DNA from: Brevibacillus centrosporus
GTDB taxonomy: Bacteria; Bacillota; Bacilli; Brevibacillales; Brevibacillaceae
DNA length: 64,000 bases
Assembly: GCF_003710815.1 (NCBI RefSeq)
Contig: NZ_RHHP01000023.1
Span: 62,001 to 126,000, forward strand
Direction of reading: 5' to 3'
The notes below the pieces were generated by a model. The model was not told where the DNA came from. It did not search any database and saw only the letters and a list, made by a program, of their open reading frames with translations. Of this stretch, positions 62,834 through 64,000 are shown in pieces; positions within the stretch are counted from its first letter, which is position 1, and every line of letters starts with the position of its first letter. The translations under genes and the position numbers were made by a program.

Positions 62834-62876
62834 AGAGGGCATGTTCCGGATCGTAAGGAATAGTGCCCTTTTTTAG
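62834..62876 (+). terminator. Hairpin in the cshA leader (possible attenuator)
   Basis: AGGGCA-TG-TTCC (62836-62847) pairs with GGAA-TAG-TGCCCT (62857-62869), followed by six T. It lies ~50 bases before the cshA start and after the proposed promoter, so it may attenuate cshA; alternatively it ends the PH-protein transcript. Confidence 0.7.
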
Positions 62877-62923
62877 TGAGATATTTATAGAAGAAGGTTT
62901 TTGAAAAAGGAGACTGAAAAGCA

Positions 62924-64000
62924 TTGAGTACTTTTTTTGATTTTGGTTTACATCACTCTATCGTTAGAGCGTTGAGCAATATGGGATTTGAAGAAGCTAC
63001 AGCCATTCAGGATCAAACCGTTCCGGTTGCTCTGCAAGGACGGGATTTGATCGGGCAAGCCCAGACTGGTACCGGGAAAACAGCCGCGTTTGGTATTCCG
63101 TTGGTCGAAAGATTGGATGAAGAAAACGGCAATATCCAAGGTGTGGTACTGACACCAACTCGTGAACTGGCTGTGCAAGTAGCTGAGGAAATCAACAAGA
63201 TCGCTCAATTCAAGAAGATCACAGCTTTGCCGATCTACGGTGGTCAAGACATCACTCGTCAGATCAAGGCATTGAAAAAACGTCCACAAATCATCGTAGC
63301 TACACCAGGCCGTTTCATGGATCACATGAGAAGAAGAACGATCCGCCTGGATGCGATCGAAATCGTTGTATTGGACGAAGCAGATGAAATGCTGAACATG
63401 GGCTTCATCGATGACATCAAGGAAATTCTGAAGGAAGTGCCAGAAAACCGTCAAACGCTGTTGTTCTCGGCGACAATGCCACGTGCGATTCAAGAAATCG
63501 CGCAGCAATTCATGACGGATCCTACCCTCATTTCCGTAAAGCCGAAAGAAGTAACTGTTCCAAACATTGAGCAGCAATATATGGAAGTAGCGGAGAAGCA
63601 AAAATTTGACGTGCTCTGCCGTCTGCTCGATATCCATTCCCCTGAGCTGGCGATTATCTTTGGTCGCACCAAGCGCAGAGTGGATGAGCTCTCCGAGGCT
63701 TTGACTAAGCGTGGCTACGGAGCAGAAGGAATTCACGGCGACTTGAACCAAGCGAAGCGCGACAGTGTTCTGCGCAAATTTAAAGAAGGCACCATCGAAG
63801 TGCTGGTAGCAACAGACGTTGCTGCTCGTGGTTTGGATATCAGCGGGGTTACCCACGTATTCAACTTCGATATTCCGCAAGACTCCGAAAGCTATGTTCA
63901 CCGTATTGGCAGAACGGGTCGCGCAGGGAAAACAGGCCTTGCGATCACCTTCGTTTCTCCTCGTGAAATCGACCATCTGCGTCTGATCGAGCGTGCAACA
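62924..64000 (+). CDS. cshA: DEAD-box RNA helicase CshA (3' end beyond window)
   Basis: 359 residues are visible, from TTG 62924 (AAAGGAG upstream, 11 bases) to the window edge with the frame still open. Motifs: [17 protein letters not shown] (Q motif), [32 protein letters not shown] and [11 protein letters not shown]. The core is near-complete; the C-terminal tail is missing. CshA unwinds RNA in mRNA decay and cold adaptation. The sequence [20 protein letters not shown] is close to that of Bacillus CshA. Confidence 0.92.
   Translation, partial: MSTFFDFGLHHSIVRALSNMGFEEATAIQDQTVPVALQGRDLIGQAQTGTGKTAAFGIPLVERLDEENGNIQGVVLTPTRELAVQVAEEINKIAQFKKITALPIYGGQDITRQIKALKKRPQIIVATPGRFMDHMRRRTIRLDAIEIVVLDEADEMLNMGFIDDIKEILKEVPENRQTLLFSATMPRAIQEIAQQFMTDPTLISVKPKEVTVPNIEQQYMEVAEKQKFDVLCRLLDIHSPELAIIFGRTKRRVDELSEALTKRGYGAEGIHGDLNQAKRDSVLRKFKEGTIEVLVATDVAARGLDISGVTHVFNFDIPQDSESYVHRIGRTGRAGKTGLAITFVSPREIDHLRLIERAT

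Overview
The window reads as chromosomal DNA of a Gram-positive spore-former of the Bacillota, most like Brevibacillus/Paenibacillaceae. The basis is strong GGAGG-type ribosome sites, frequent TTG and GTG starts, an S-box (SAM-I) riboswitch, Pot-type and TRAP lipoproteins, CshA-type helicases and LevR/AcoR-type sigma-54 activators. The genus is inferred from gene content, not from a marker gene. No rRNA, tRNA, CRISPR array, complete insertion sequence or prophage was seen.

Layout. 1-2.6 kb: the end of a GMC oxidoreductase, a small YxcD-like pair and an FAD-linked 2-hydroxyacid oxidase. 2.7-5.6 kb: metQNI behind a SAM-I riboswitch and a near-consensus sigma-A promoter. 5.6-12.9 kb: an MpsC/DUF2294 gene, a possible leader-peptide attenuator, then an operon joining a PotABCD-type ABC importer with a nucleoside hydrolase and adenine deaminase. 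13-16.8 kb: MATE pump, MgtC-like protein and fumarase. 16.9-19.6 kb: a cyclic-nucleotide-binding/PrsW/zinc-ribbon protein with a damaged 5' end, a coiled-coil gene split by an in-frame TAA, and a hairpin-rich intergenic region. 19.7-24.9 kb: a VanR/VanS-type pair, a D,D-carboxypeptidase, VanZ and RecQ. 25-32.7 kb: a secreted 5'-nucleotidase, an LplT/Aas-like pair and a two-component system. 33-40.5 kb: a LevR-type activator and a chitobiose-type PTS operon. 40.5-46 kb: a second OmpR-type system, a methyltransferase and a DEAD-box helicase with a repeat tail. 46-51.7 kb: aldehyde dehydrogenase/DUF779 with an AcoR-type activator, coupled to a second, PAS-containing activator. 51.7-59.6 kb: a TRAP/dehydrogenase operon for a hydroxy-acid-like substrate. 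59.6-64 kb: formate-THF ligase, cupin, PH-domain protein and the start of cshA.

The clearest theme is sigma-54 control. Three activators (33.1, 48.1 and 49.9 kb) each sit beside a recognisable GG-N10-GC promoter with a palindromic upstream site. They appear to control chitobiose uptake, aldehyde oxidation and hydroxy-acid catabolism respectively. The last two activators overlap by 4 bp and are probably made from one transcript. Other points of interest are the PotABCD-like transporter in a purine-salvage setting, a pair of 84-101 bp repeats that both lie just after terminators between convergent genes, the cNMP-PrsW-zinc-ribbon protein, and several decayed or interrupted genes.
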